A program made the translations under genes and the position numbers. This document shows, in pieces, positions 25,086 to 33,100 of a DNA stretch of 64,000 bases; the stretch's first letter is position 1, and every line of letters starts with the position of its first letter. Source of the DNA: Pseudomonas marginalis. GTDB lineage: Bacteria; Pseudomonadota; Gammaproteobacteria; Pseudomonadales; Pseudomonadaceae. The notes below the pieces were generated by a model that did no database searches, was not told where the DNA came from, and saw only the letters and a program-made list of their open reading frames with translations. The stretch is from positions 3,423,501 through 3,487,500 of the forward strand of contig NZ_FNSU01000003.1 in NCBI RefSeq assembly GCF_900105325.1, written 5' to 3'.

Positions 25086-26582
25086 TCACGCGGCGTCTGC
25101 GGCGTACTGCAGGCGGAACTGATACTGCAGCGCGAAGATGCGCAGTTGGTTGATCAGGTCCGGCGGATACAGGACGTTGACCCGGTTGGGGTTGGTCGAA
25201 GATCGCGTGACGATCAGGTTTTGGGCGAAAGCGTCAGCGTTCTCGACAATGCCCAACTGCTCAAGCGCGTAATAACCCGCGATCATTTCGGCGCGGATCA
25301 CCGAAGGGGTTACGATCGCCTGGCCAGCGCCAAAGCGGGTACCGTCGTCGGCGAGTTTGTGACGGCCATACTTGCTGGTCACCCGCGTTTTCAGGAAGTT
25401 GATGACATAGGCAGAGGTGTGCAACGTCTCACTGTCCAGGTACGAATCATCGTTCTGATCAAACGCATTGCGCTGATAAGTGGTGATTGCGCGTTCGATG
25501 CGTACTGCACCGCCACCGTAGTAAGCCGTTGCGACACCGTGCGTCAGCAGCGATTGCCGCTCAAGCAGCAAAAAGCGGCTGCCCGCCGGCGCTGGGTTAA
25601 CACCAGTCAGTTCCCCGGTTTGCGTGGGTCGAGCCGGATCAGCGGAGATAAACACTGCCTGGCGCGCCGCGTAGCCCGCTGCCACCTTCCAAAATGGATC
25701 CGGCACAAGAGCCTCGAACCCATGAACCGTGACGTGCTGATCGTTACGCGCAGATCCGAACGCAACCAGAGAACCCAACGTGCCGCGTTTGGCGGCATAC
25801 ACATGGCCATAGATTTGCTTGGCCCAGCTCCAGCGGCCACTGGAATCGCCCATGAATTCCTTCCAGGCATCCAGCGAGGTCGTGTCCGACCAAGGCGCAC
25901 AGATGAACTCGAAAGGCTCATCACCCAGACTCGCCTGAGCAACGGCCACATCAGGCGAACCAACGCCGCCAGTCATTGCAGCAAGCACAACCGTCAGCCC
26001 TGCCGGGGTAGTCTCGCCATTGTTGCGGCCCAGCCGATTGAGTTGCAGCGCAATGTCGTTGCCACTGTCACCGGACCACTTACAGGTCAGGGTAACAACA
26101 CCTGCGACCGCTGCAGCAGTGACCGCCAGGCCGGCAGCATTGATGGCTGCCACCAAAGCAGCAGCTGCCACCGTGGGGCTGGCACCGGTCGCCACCGTGG
26201 CGCGTACACGGGTTCCGCCGATGTACAGGTTGATCACCCCACCGGCAGTGACAGCTCCCGTGATGGTGACCGTGCCAGCGGCCTTGGTGCCCAGTCCCTT
26301 AACGGGCAAGCACCAGACTTCGCCAGCGGGATCGCTGGAGCGCCAGGTTTCGTACATCTGTGCCAGCATCGAACCAACGCCACCGATGCTTTTGGCCAGC
26401 CCAAGGCTGGAGACCAAGGTCAACTGCCCGATCTCTTCGGCAGCCGAGTCATCGTTGACCTGGGCGACGATGAGTCGCGCCATGCTGGATGTCGCATTGT
26501 TCGCCTGGCTGTTATCCACTTCGGCGTAGAAAAGCGGCACCCGAATGTCACTGGGAATCGTGTTAAAGCTGACTTCACTCAT
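25086..26582 (-). CDS. Tail sheath protein (Mu gpL/gp39)
   Basis: 498 residues. It begins with the SFNTIPSDIRVPLFYAEVDNSQA pattern of Mu-type sheaths; the C-terminal ANPDVVTPSVIRAEMIAGYYALEQLGIVENADAFAQNLIV and RVNVLYPPDLINQLRIFALQYQFRL region carries the conserved sheath core. Contraction of this sheath drives the tube into the cell. The start codon overlaps the stop of the gene before it by one base. Confidence 0.95.
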   Translation of the reverse strand: MSEVSFNTIPSDIRVPLFYAEVDNSQANNATSSMARLIVAQVNDDSAAEEIGQLTLVSSLGLAKSIGGVGSMLAQMYETWRSSDPAGEVWCLPVKGLGTKAAGTVTITGAVTAGGVINLYIGGTRVRATVATGASPTVAAAALVAAINAAGLAVTAAAVAGVVTLTCKWSGDSGNDIALQLNRLGRNNGETTPAGLTVVLAAMTGGVGSPDVAVAQASLGDEPFEFICAPWSDTTSLDAWKEFMGDSSGRWSWAKQIYGHVYAAKRGTLGSLVAFGSARNDQHVTVHGFEALVPDPFWKVAAGYAARQAVFISADPARPTQTGELTGVNPAPAGSRFLLLERQSLLTHGVATAYYGGGAVRIERAITTYQRNAFDQNDDSYLDSETLHTSAYVINFLKTRVTSKYGRHKLADDGTRFGAGQAIVTPSVIRAEMIAGYYALEQLGIVENADAFAQNLIVTRSSTNPNRVNVLYPPDLINQLRIFALQYQFRLQYAADAA

Positions 26583-26833
26583 TACTCAGCGCTCCCAGGT
26601 TCAGCCGCGACGACATCGACGGCAGGTTTGGTGGTGACCTTGGTTTTTTTCGGTGCCTGTTCGGTCGTAGCCTTGGTTTTCTTTGGTGCCTGTTCGGTGA
26701 CGTCCTGGTCACTCAAGCGCCGCAACCAATAGGTGTTGCGGGGAACTGCACGGCCTTCGGGCGGCAAATAATCACCGGCCTCCGGATCCGGGGTCTTCCG
26801 GCCCTCAGCCGGGTACACAGTGATGCGGGACAT
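26582..26833 (-). CDS. DUF2635 tail protein (Mu gp38 family)
   Basis: 83 residues. The first half (ITVYPAEGRKTPDPEAGDYLPPEGRAVPRNTYWLRRLSDQDV) matches DUF2635, a small protein always placed before the sheath gene in Mu-type tails. The second half is low-complexity with a tandem EQAPKKTKATT / EQAPKKTKVTT repeat, also visible as a DNA direct repeat. Function unknown, probably tail assembly. Confidence 0.85.
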   Translation of the reverse strand: MSRITVYPAEGRKTPDPEAGDYLPPEGRAVPRNTYWLRRLSDQDVTEQAPKKTKATTEQAPKKTKVTTKPAVDVVAAEPGSAE

Positions 26834-26844
26834 GAGAAATCCTC

Positions 26845-27438
26845 TTACGGTTGGGGAAGTTCTACGGAAAACTGCGCGTCGATCCGGCCATCAGGGCCGG
26901 GCGCTTGTAGGTTGGGGTCAGAGGGCTCGATAAAATCGACATTGACATCCATGCCCTCAAACGCCGGGAGGCCGTCAAGTTTCCACTCCTCCCACGTTTC
27001 AGCAGGTTCGGATGCCCGATTTCGTCCCAGTTGAAACGCGGCCTCAAAGCTGAAGCGGTACACAACACGAGCGCGGTTGATGAAGATCAAACTTCCACCG
27101 CCGTACTCGATCGGGTCGTACTCGACACTGGGCTTCCAGCCCACCAGCGCTTTCCATAGGCTCGCACGCAAATCGTGCAGCAGATCTGCAGCCTCTTGGC
27201 CGCGCTCATCGGTGCTATCGAGCACCAGGATCACGTCAAACAGGTCGGTGATATCCTGGCGTATGGCGTTATCCACATCGTTGGCGGATGCGTCGTCACC
27301 GGCGGCGATCACGTAGGCCGAGGGATGACTCAGCTTTGCGCTACTGGCCACCGCATCCCAATCAATACCCGCCGATACCCTGGCGGAAAAGGCAGGACAG
27401 TACGCACGCAGCTGCGCGACGATCAGACTGATTTTCAT
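26845..27438 (-). CDS. Tail terminator / Mu gp37-like protein
   Basis: 197 residues from the ATG at 27438 (MKISLIVAQLRAYCPAF). The pattern of an N-terminal helix with CPAFSARV, then VSAGIDWDAVASS...PSAYVIAAGDDAS and RYSF-like strands fits the gp37 (DUF1834) family that caps tails and joins them to heads. It lies between the HK97 gp10-like and DUF2635 genes. Confidence 0.8.
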   Translation of the reverse strand: MKISLIVAQLRAYCPAFSARVSAGIDWDAVASSAKLSHPSAYVIAAGDDASANDVDNAIRQDITDLFDVILVLDSTDERGQEAADLLHDLRASLWKALVGWKPSVEYDPIEYGGGSLIFINRARVVYRFSFEAAFQLGRNRASEPAETWEEWKLDGLPAFEGMDVNVDFIEPSDPNLQAPGPDGRIDAQFSVELPQP

Positions 27439-27481
27439 CGTGTGTTCCAGCGTTAGAGGTGCCAACAAATACTGGCTGGGG

Positions 27482-28003
27482 TCAGCTCAGTGCAGCAGCG
27501 AACGCCGCAGAGAGAATGGCTTGCACTTCGGACTTGGAGTCCTGCAGTGCGTCGGCCATGTAGTTGTCGCGGGGCTTGATCCGCCATTCACCTGCAGCCC
27601 GCGCGGCAAGAGCAGCTGCACGTGCGCCGGCGGCGCGCCGGTTGGATTTACCCTTGCCTTTACCAGGTGCCAGCTTGCCGAGCCGTGAGCCTTTCTTCAC
27701 CCCGTAGTGCAGGTAGGCCGGGTAGTACTCTTCCATCCTGCTGGTCTTATGAGGGGCAACCTTCACCAGGAAACCCGAGCGGGACACCTTGAAGGTGATC
27801 GACTCCAATGTCGCCCCGGTGCGGTTGATGGGGTATCCCTCCTCCCCGCGAGCCAGGGCAAGGTTCATCTGGGCCCTTTGCATCACCAACCGCCCGGCCT
27901 TACGCATCCCGGCACGAATTTTTCGCTTATCGAAAATATCGCGCGGCAGGTTGTTGTAACCCTCAATGTGCAAGTAGCCGTCTATAGAAGCCGAATTAGA
28001 CAT
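27482..28003 (-). CDS. HK97 gp10-like head-tail / tail completion protein
   Basis: 173 residues from MSNSASIDGYLHIEGYNNLPRDI. RAGMRKAGRLVMQRAQMNLA and PAYLHYGVKKGSRLGKL are typical of HK97 gp10 proteins at the head-tail interface. A basic Lys/Arg/Ala stretch (GKGKGKSNRRAAGARAAALAARAA) lies near the C-terminus. It overlaps the adaptor gene by 8 bp. Confidence 0.85.
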   Translation of the reverse strand: MSNSASIDGYLHIEGYNNLPRDIFDKRKIRAGMRKAGRLVMQRAQMNLALARGEEGYPINRTGATLESITFKVSRSGFLVKVAPHKTSRMEEYYPAYLHYGVKKGSRLGKLAPGKGKGKSNRRAAGARAAALAARAAGEWRIKPRDNYMADALQDSKSEVQAILSAAFAAALS

Positions 28004-28358
28004 AGATGCCTCCGCCGGTTTTGACGATACCCAACTCTTCAACCTCCAATATCGTGAAGCGTCGTGCACCATTCATGTCGGCAACGCGGCGCACTCGATA
28101 AATAGAGTTACCGTGCACGACCTCATGTGCCTCGCTCATGCCCTTCAAGAAATAAAAGATGATCCGGTGGGTGACTTTCACGTCCGTTTGAACGCCGTTC
28201 GCATAAACTGCGGTTCCAACCGGCTCGATCTTTGCCCACCGATTTTTCTGATCGGTGAACACCGAATCTAGCCCCAGATCGTCGGCGGGTATATCAGACC
28301 GCAATCGCACCAGGATGCGACGGTCCAACTCGCCGGCACTCGGTTCGCGCATGGCCAT
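27996..28358 (-). CDS. Head-tail adaptor (phage head-tail joining protein)
   Basis: 120 residues. MREPSAGELDRRILVRLRSDIPADDLG and the TDVKVTHRIIFYFLKGMSEAHEVVHGNSIYRVRRVADMNG block match the SPP1 gp16/HK97-type head-tail joining family. It joins the portal-connector to the tail. Position 2 bp after the connector gene is as expected. Confidence 0.87.
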   Translation of the reverse strand: MAMREPSAGELDRRILVRLRSDIPADDLGLDSVFTDQKNRWAKIEPVGTAVYANGVQTDVKVTHRIIFYFLKGMSEAHEVVHGNSIYRVRRVADMNGARRFTILEVEELGIVKTGGGIYV

Positions 28359-28360
28359 AT

Positions 28361-28912
28361 TCAGAACCTCGGAGGAACGGTGATATCCGCCACCAGGTGA
28401 TCAAGGAATGTCGAGGGCAGTTCGGCCAGCGTCTGCGCAACCAGAAACACCTCCGGGTGTCGGTAGATCGTCGCAGCCGCCATCAACAGCCAGTTGCGCA
28501 CGCCAGGATGCAGGTCAATATCAAGCTCTGCCTTGTACCTGATGCGCAGCCGCCCAGCAGGCCGAACTGCGGGGAAGTGCAGGAAGCTTTCCCGCTGATC
28601 CTGGCGCAGGTCAAACGGCCCGACCTGCTCCACCCAACTGCCACTGGACTGCTGGGCGAACACCGAAACAATCTCAGTCGCCTGGCCGACATCCAGCGCA
28701 TGACCACCCTGCCGATCCGCTGGCCACTCCTCTTCGTAAACAGCGCCCCGGATCGCCGCGCCCGTTTTCGACTCGCATTGAGCCGTGACGCCAGGGATGA
28801 TGATTTGCTCGATCAGCTCCGGCGCCATGTCCTCCGGCTCAACACGGCACTGGAACGCCACCTGGGCAAGCGTCAGGACCGGCTCACCGAAATACTCCAC
28901 TCGACGAGCCAT
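28361..28912 (-). CDS. Head-tail connector protein (gp6-like)
   Basis: 183 residues. The N-terminal EPVLTLAQVAFQCRVEPEDMAPELIEQIIIPGVTAQCESKTGAAI helical region and the GVRNWLLMAAATIYRHPEVF C-terminal helix match the phage gp6-like head-tail connector family, which forms a ring under the portal. The gene sits between the Pro/Glu-rich protein gene and the adaptor gene. Confidence 0.87.
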   Translation of the reverse strand: MARRVEYFGEPVLTLAQVAFQCRVEPEDMAPELIEQIIIPGVTAQCESKTGAAIRGAVYEEEWPADRQGGHALDVGQATEIVSVFAQQSSGSWVEQVGPFDLRQDQRESFLHFPAVRPAGRLRIRYKAELDIDLHPGVRNWLLMAAATIYRHPEVFLVAQTLAELPSTFLDHLVADITVPPRF

Positions 28913-28915
28913 GAC

Positions 28916-29281
28916 CTAGGGCTTCTCTTCGGTTTCTTCGGTTTCCTCTTCTTCCTGCTGTTCCGGCGGATTTTCCGGCGACTCCTGCTCTGGCGGTTCT
29001 TCTTCCGGCGGGCCTTCCTGTTGGTCTGTTGTCTGCTGAGCTGCTGGCTTTTGGGCGGCATTCTTCTTGCCGCCGGTTTTCTTACCAGTAGGTGGGGTGA
29101 CCACCTTTTCGGCGGCAGTAGGCGGGGTGACCACCTTTTCAACCTCAGTTTTTTTCACATAAAGCCTTGCCCGGCCCGCCTCAATCAGAGCATCAGCAGC
29201 GACAGGATCAAACCCCGCGGTTTCCCCCACGGCGTAGCCACGCCAAGCCTTCTTGAAGGTGACGATTTTCATATCGGTCAT
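28916..29281 (-). CDS. Low-complexity capsid-region protein
   Basis: 121 residues. The first 45 form a small folded region (MKIVTFKKAWRGYAVGETAGFDPVAADALIEAGRARLY) seen in proteins encoded just after capsid genes. Then comes a direct repeat EKVVTPPT, and a tail made almost only of Glu, Pro and Gln. The DNA around 29090-29135 is duplicated accordingly. A head-decoration or head-completion role is possible from position, but unproven. Confidence 0.7.
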   Translation of the reverse strand: MTDMKIVTFKKAWRGYAVGETAGFDPVAADALIEAGRARLYVKKTEVEKVVTPPTAAEKVVTPPTGKKTGGKKNAAQKPAAQQTTDQQEGPPEEEPPEQESPENPPEQQEEEETEETEEKP

Positions 29282-29332
29282 AGTGTTGCCTGCTCAAGTA
29301 GTTGGCCCTGCCTGTTGGTAGGGCCAGGGGAA

Positions 29333-30643
29333 TTACATACCGGCGCCCCAGGTGATGCCGGTACCCACGGAAATCGACTCGACGTGACGCGGACCGAAGT
29401 CGTGTTTACTGATCACGCGGATCAGTGTCTGGTCACGCTGGAAGGCGCTGACCGTGTTGCCGGCGGCGTCCTTGTAGGACGCCTCGGTACTGATCGCAAT
29501 CGCCAGCGTGGTGTCTTCACCGATGTAGCAATCAGCGAAGTTCACGAAGTAGATCTCGGATTCATTACCGTTGGCGCCCAGGTTGACCGGTACCTGAGTG
29601 GTCAAGGCCACTGGATAACCCTTCAACATACCGCCGTCGATTTCCGGATAGGCTTTGTTGCCGTTGCCGTCGCGCAACGATTGCAGCCAGCGGATGGTGC
29701 GCGGCGCCATGATCCAGCCGCAACCGGCCAGGTCCACGTTGGCGGATTCCAGGCGCAGCATCATGCCACCCAGGTACAGGTCAACGATCGCCAGCGTTGC
29801 ACCAGCAGGCGCCCCCATCACGTTCCCTGGTAGGGCCCAGTAGCGCAGACCTTTCGGAAGCGAGCCACCTCCAGCACTGCGGATGAAGTGAAGATCTTCC
29901 GACAAGCCCATGCTGACCGCCAGATCACTGCTGACCTGGGAGTCGATGCGCGGATTGACACCCGAATACGCCAACAGGTCATTGGAAATCGGCACAATCG
30001 CTGCGGCTTTCTTGGAGGAGAGTTTGAGGTCACCGAACTGCATTTCGGTGATCGAAATGTCCTCCTCGGTACCCAGGTAGGTCACCTGGGTGTTGCCCAA
30101 TACACGAGGCATGGTCAGGTTGCCGTTGTTCAACGGCAGGCTGACTGCGCCCATCTTGCGCACCACGGACTTGGGCCGCAGCGATTCGATAACACTGGTG
30201 CTAAAATTCTCCGGCACCAGCACACCGCCAGAGCCAGGGGTCACAGTGGACAGCGCCATGTGTACATCAGCGCCGTAACCGCCCGTCTTGGCCATTTCAG
30301 CCGCGACCTGCTGATTGCCGCCGGCCTGGACCATCAGGCGCACCATTTGCGCCATGGCAACACCCGGCTTGGTGGGTTCGCTATGGGTACTGATGTGCGT
30401 CGGGGAGCCTTTATTGCCCTGGGCGCTTTCCTCGACGGGCACCGCACTTTCGGCCGCAATACGCTCTGCGGCTTCAGCACGCGTGAGCTTCGCGGTTAAA
30501 TCCTTGATCTGGGTTTCCAGTTGAACAAACTGGGCCAGCTGTTCGACGGACAGATCACCGCCGTCCGATTCGATCTTGGCCAAAGCCTGGACCTGCTCAT
30601 TCAGCTTGGCGCGTTCGCTACGCAATTGAAGTACAAGGGACAT
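29333..30643 (-). CDS. Major capsid protein, HK97 fold with delta domain
   Basis: 436 residues from MSLVLQLRSERAKLNEQ with AGGAGG upstream. Residues 1-90 are a coiled-coil scaffold (delta) domain that is normally removed by the phage protease. The HK97 fold starts near TPGSGGVLVPENFSTSVIESLRPKSVVRKMGA and runs to the end. The S49 protease is encoded directly upstream, and a hairpin separates the two. Confidence 0.95.
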   Translation of the reverse strand: MSLVLQLRSERAKLNEQVQALAKIESDGGDLSVEQLAQFVQLETQIKDLTAKLTRAEAAERIAAESAVPVEESAQGNKGSPTHISTHSEPTKPGVAMAQMVRLMVQAGGNQQVAAEMAKTGGYGADVHMALSTVTPGSGGVLVPENFSTSVIESLRPKSVVRKMGAVSLPLNNGNLTMPRVLGNTQVTYLGTEEDISITEMQFGDLKLSSKKAAAIVPISNDLLAYSGVNPRIDSQVSSDLAVSMGLSEDLHFIRSAGGGSLPKGLRYWALPGNVMGAPAGATLAIVDLYLGGMMLRLESANVDLAGCGWIMAPRTIRWLQSLRDGNGNKAYPEIDGGMLKGYPVALTTQVPVNLGANGNESEIYFVNFADCYIGEDTTLAIAISTEASYKDAAGNTVSAFQRDQTLIRVISKHDFGPRHVESISVGTGITWGAGM

Positions 30644-30659
30644 GGTGCCTCCTGGGCAT

Positions 30660-30681
30660 AAAAAAACCCGCACAGGGCGGG
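30660..30681 (-). terminator. Intra-operon hairpin, AAAAAACCCGC type
   Basis: Minus strand: CCCGC, 5-nt loop, GCGGG, then T7. It lies between the capsid protease and the major capsid gene. Confidence 0.78.
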
Positions 30682-30705
30682 CTTTGGTGACTGCCGCGAA
30701 CGCGG

Positions 30706-31650
30706 TCAGATCAGTGTTTGAAGATTCAGTGCAGCGGCGCGAACCGCGACGCGGCCACCCTGGCGGTTTGCCCGGCTTACCGCGACAGAGTGGGAAAGAT
30801 CATCGACGGCCTGCTGCGGGTTCTGCAGGCGATCGGCCAAGCCAGCGCTGATGCCGGCCTGACCTCGATACAACCCGGCTTCCATGGCAATCACCTGTTG
30901 AGCAGACAGCCCCCGGTACTCCGACACGGCATTGACGAACAGCTGGTAACTCTCTTGTACGACATCGTTGAGGTACTTAAGCGACTGATCACTTAGCGGC
31001 TCGTGAGGTGTGAGGTCATTTTTGTGTGCCCCGGCAAACACCGTGGTCACTTTGACGCCCATGCCCTCCTCCATCTTGGAGCGGTCCATGTGACTGGCGA
31101 TAACCCCGATGGAGCCGACACCGCTGGTCTGGCTCACCACCAGTTCGCTACAGGCAGAGCCGAGTAGGTAACCGCCGCTGTAGGCCATGAAGTTCACAAT
31201 GCCGGTGATGGGCTTCTGCTGGGACATCGCGCGGATATCTGCCGCCAGTTCGAACGCCCCTACGGCAGAACCACCGGGACTGTCGATGTCCAGCACAATC
31301 CGCTCGACCATTGGATCGGCAACCGCGTTGCGGATCTGGCTGCGCAGCTGTTCATAGCTGGTCATCGTCTCGCACATGCCGATATGGCTGCCACGACTGA
31401 CCAACACGCCACTGACCGGAATCACCTCGATACCCGTGCGGGCGATCGCCGTTCGGCGCTCTTCTTCGCGCTGGGCGATGCGGTCCATACCGTCATCCGA
31501 CCACAGGCCGGGAGCACCCTGGGCGCCGATGTTGACGATGTTCAAGCTCATCACCTGGTTGGCCCAGCGAACGCCCAGGTCCAACATATCAGGCATCACC
31601 AACAGCGGCTGATTGAACAGCAGGCTGGAGGCTCGAAGGTAATTTTTCAT
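30706..31650 (-). CDS. S49-family capsid maturation protease (SppA/ClpP-like)
   Basis: 314 residues. Catalytic features of S49 peptidases: IVLDIDSPGGSAVGAFELA, then the nucleophile region NFMAYSGGYLLGSAC, and VVSQTSGVGSIGVIASHMD containing a possible Lys/Ser pair downstream (DRSKMEEGMGVKV). It processes portal and capsid during head maturation; a nested scaffold product is common in lambda-like phages but not evident here. It overlaps the portal gene by 4 bp (ATGA). Confidence 0.92.
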   Translation of the reverse strand: MKNYLRASSLLFNQPLLVMPDMLDLGVRWANQVMSLNIVNIGAQGAPGLWSDDGMDRIAQREEERRTAIARTGIEVIPVSGVLVSRGSHIGMCETMTSYEQLRSQIRNAVADPMVERIVLDIDSPGGSAVGAFELAADIRAMSQQKPITGIVNFMAYSGGYLLGSACSELVVSQTSGVGSIGVIASHMDRSKMEEGMGVKVTTVFAGAHKNDLTPHEPLSDQSLKYLNDVVQESYQLFVNAVSEYRGLSAQQVIAMEAGLYRGQAGISAGLADRLQNPQQAVDDLSHSVAVSRANRQGGRVAVRAAALNLQTLI

Positions 31651-32918
31651 TGCGCCAGAATCCTCTCAATTTCAGCGTGCTGCATTTCGAGTTGCGCGCG
31701 CACAGCCGGGTTGGTCAAGTCGCCGCCGCTTTTACCTGCGTCAACCATATTCAGCGGCTGCATGTAGATGTCACCGCCAGGAACGGGCGGCATGTTTTCC
31801 AAGCGCCGGATGTCATTGGCACTCAGCCACCCCCACTGCCGTCCGATGGCATAGGCTTCGTACCGGCTCTTCTGATCACCCCGCAGCAACCCGGACAGGT
31901 TGAATTCGATGAAGTAGTTGCGCCGATCGGCAGACAACAGGAAGTCGCGCATCATCGACTGTTCATGGCGCTTGACCCACGGCAACAACGCGAACACAAC
32001 GAACTGAATCATCAGCTGCTCAAGGGTGTTGTAGTTGGACTTCTCCAGGTCGTTGACCATCGGCAACGGGATCTTGTAGATCCTGGCGATATCGGTACCG
32101 GTGGTTTTGAGGATCCCAAGCACCTCGGCGTCGACGTTGTTCATGGAGACGGGTTTGAAGGTCATGCCCTCTTGCAGCAAGGCCACCTTCTTGGCGTTGT
32201 CCATGCCGCCGAACTTCTGCCCCCATTGATCAACGATCTTGTCGATGCTGCTCTGATCCTTGATGGGCGGTGCTTCACGCGGTCTTTCGATCACGCCAGA
32301 TACCGTCACACCGTTGGCGAAGCTCTTACCCGTGTACTGCCTTACGGCCTGGGCCAGTCCTATTGATTCCGCATGAACCTCAATCGGCGAAAGCCCAACG
32401 TAGTGGTTGGTGCTGAACCACCGCACATGGTGAATCATGCGCATCGGCAGTGCTTCACCGCCGCCGATTCGGTAATACGGCAGCATGTCGCCGCCCTTGA
32501 GCACCTGCACCTTGTCGTTACACAGCGGCCACAGCGCCAGTACGTTGCCATCATCCCGACGGTCAATGAAGCTGTAACCGTTGCCCCGCAAGCCCGCAGC
32601 GCCCTGCATGCACTCCATGTATTCGTACGGCGTCTGAAAGCCATTGGGCTGGTATCGAAGAACGTCATACGCCGGATGGTTGATCGCCGCTTCTCGCTGG
32701 CCTTTGTCCAGCCGCTTGTACATCTCGCATGGCAACTGGCCCATGGTCTCAGCCAGCAGCGTGACGCAGTTTTGCAGGATCGGCAGACCCAGCGCCGTCT
32801 CCGGCGTGACCTTCACGCCAGTGCTGTTGCGTCCGCTCCCAATAAGGCCGCGCCAGAAACCACTACCTGTTTCCGTGAGATTGCCGCGACTTTCGCCGAG
32901 CACGCTTGAAAAGAACAT
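31647..32918 (-). CDS. Portal protein (HK97 gp3 family)
   Basis: 423 residues from the ATG at 32918, which follows AAAGGAGG. PILQNCVTLLAETMGQLPCEMYKR, YEYMECMQGAAGLRGNGYSFIDR and the VNDLEKSNYNTLEQLMIQFVVFALLPWVKRHEQSM block are typical HK97 portal features. Forms the dodecameric DNA channel at the head vertex. The C-terminal part (MPPVPGGDIYMQPLNMV) is the usual end of this family. Confidence 0.95.
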   Translation of the reverse strand: MFFSSVLGESRGNLTETGSGFWRGLIGSGRNSTGVKVTPETALGLPILQNCVTLLAETMGQLPCEMYKRLDKGQREAAINHPAYDVLRYQPNGFQTPYEYMECMQGAAGLRGNGYSFIDRRDDGNVLALWPLCNDKVQVLKGGDMLPYYRIGGGEALPMRMIHHVRWFSTNHYVGLSPIEVHAESIGLAQAVRQYTGKSFANGVTVSGVIERPREAPPIKDQSSIDKIVDQWGQKFGGMDNAKKVALLQEGMTFKPVSMNNVDAEVLGILKTTGTDIARIYKIPLPMVNDLEKSNYNTLEQLMIQFVVFALLPWVKRHEQSMMRDFLLSADRRNYFIEFNLSGLLRGDQKSRYEAYAIGRQWGWLSANDIRRLENMPPVPGGDIYMQPLNMVDAGKSGGDLTNPAVRAQLEMQHAEIERILAQ

Positions 32919-32920
32919 GC

Positions 32921-33100
32921 TCAACCTCCTTTGGGTTTAGGTTTCAGTGCAGCAGCTGCACGATCCGCCAGCCGGGACCAGGCAATCAGCCCAACACCCG
33001 CTACAACACACGCAGCGGGCACATGCATCATCGCCACGCCACCGACCAGCAGACCGAAGCCCAGCAAGCCGGATAGCCAGGACAGGATGACCAATTTCAT
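32921..33100 (-). CDS. Short hydrophobic protein between terminase and portal
   Basis: 59 residues beginning MKLVILSWLSGLLGFGLLVGG and ending LKPKPKGG. It has two hydrophobic segments (residues 3-24 and about 27-43) and a basic tail. The start ATG overlaps the terminase stop (ATGA at 33097-33100) and the stop lies 2 bp before the portal ATG, so it is translationally coupled to both. The portal ribosome site lies inside its last codons. A small membrane gene at this place is known in some HK97-type phages; its role is unknown. Confidence 0.72.
   Translation of the reverse strand: MKLVILSWLSGLLGFGLLVGGVAMMHVPAACVVAGVGLIAWSRLADRAAAALKPKPKGG

Noticed and set aside
28916..29281. Glu/Pro-rich protein as a toxin or adhesin
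   Set aside because: Position between capsid and connector genes indicates a head-related protein; the repeat-rich tail is low complexity.
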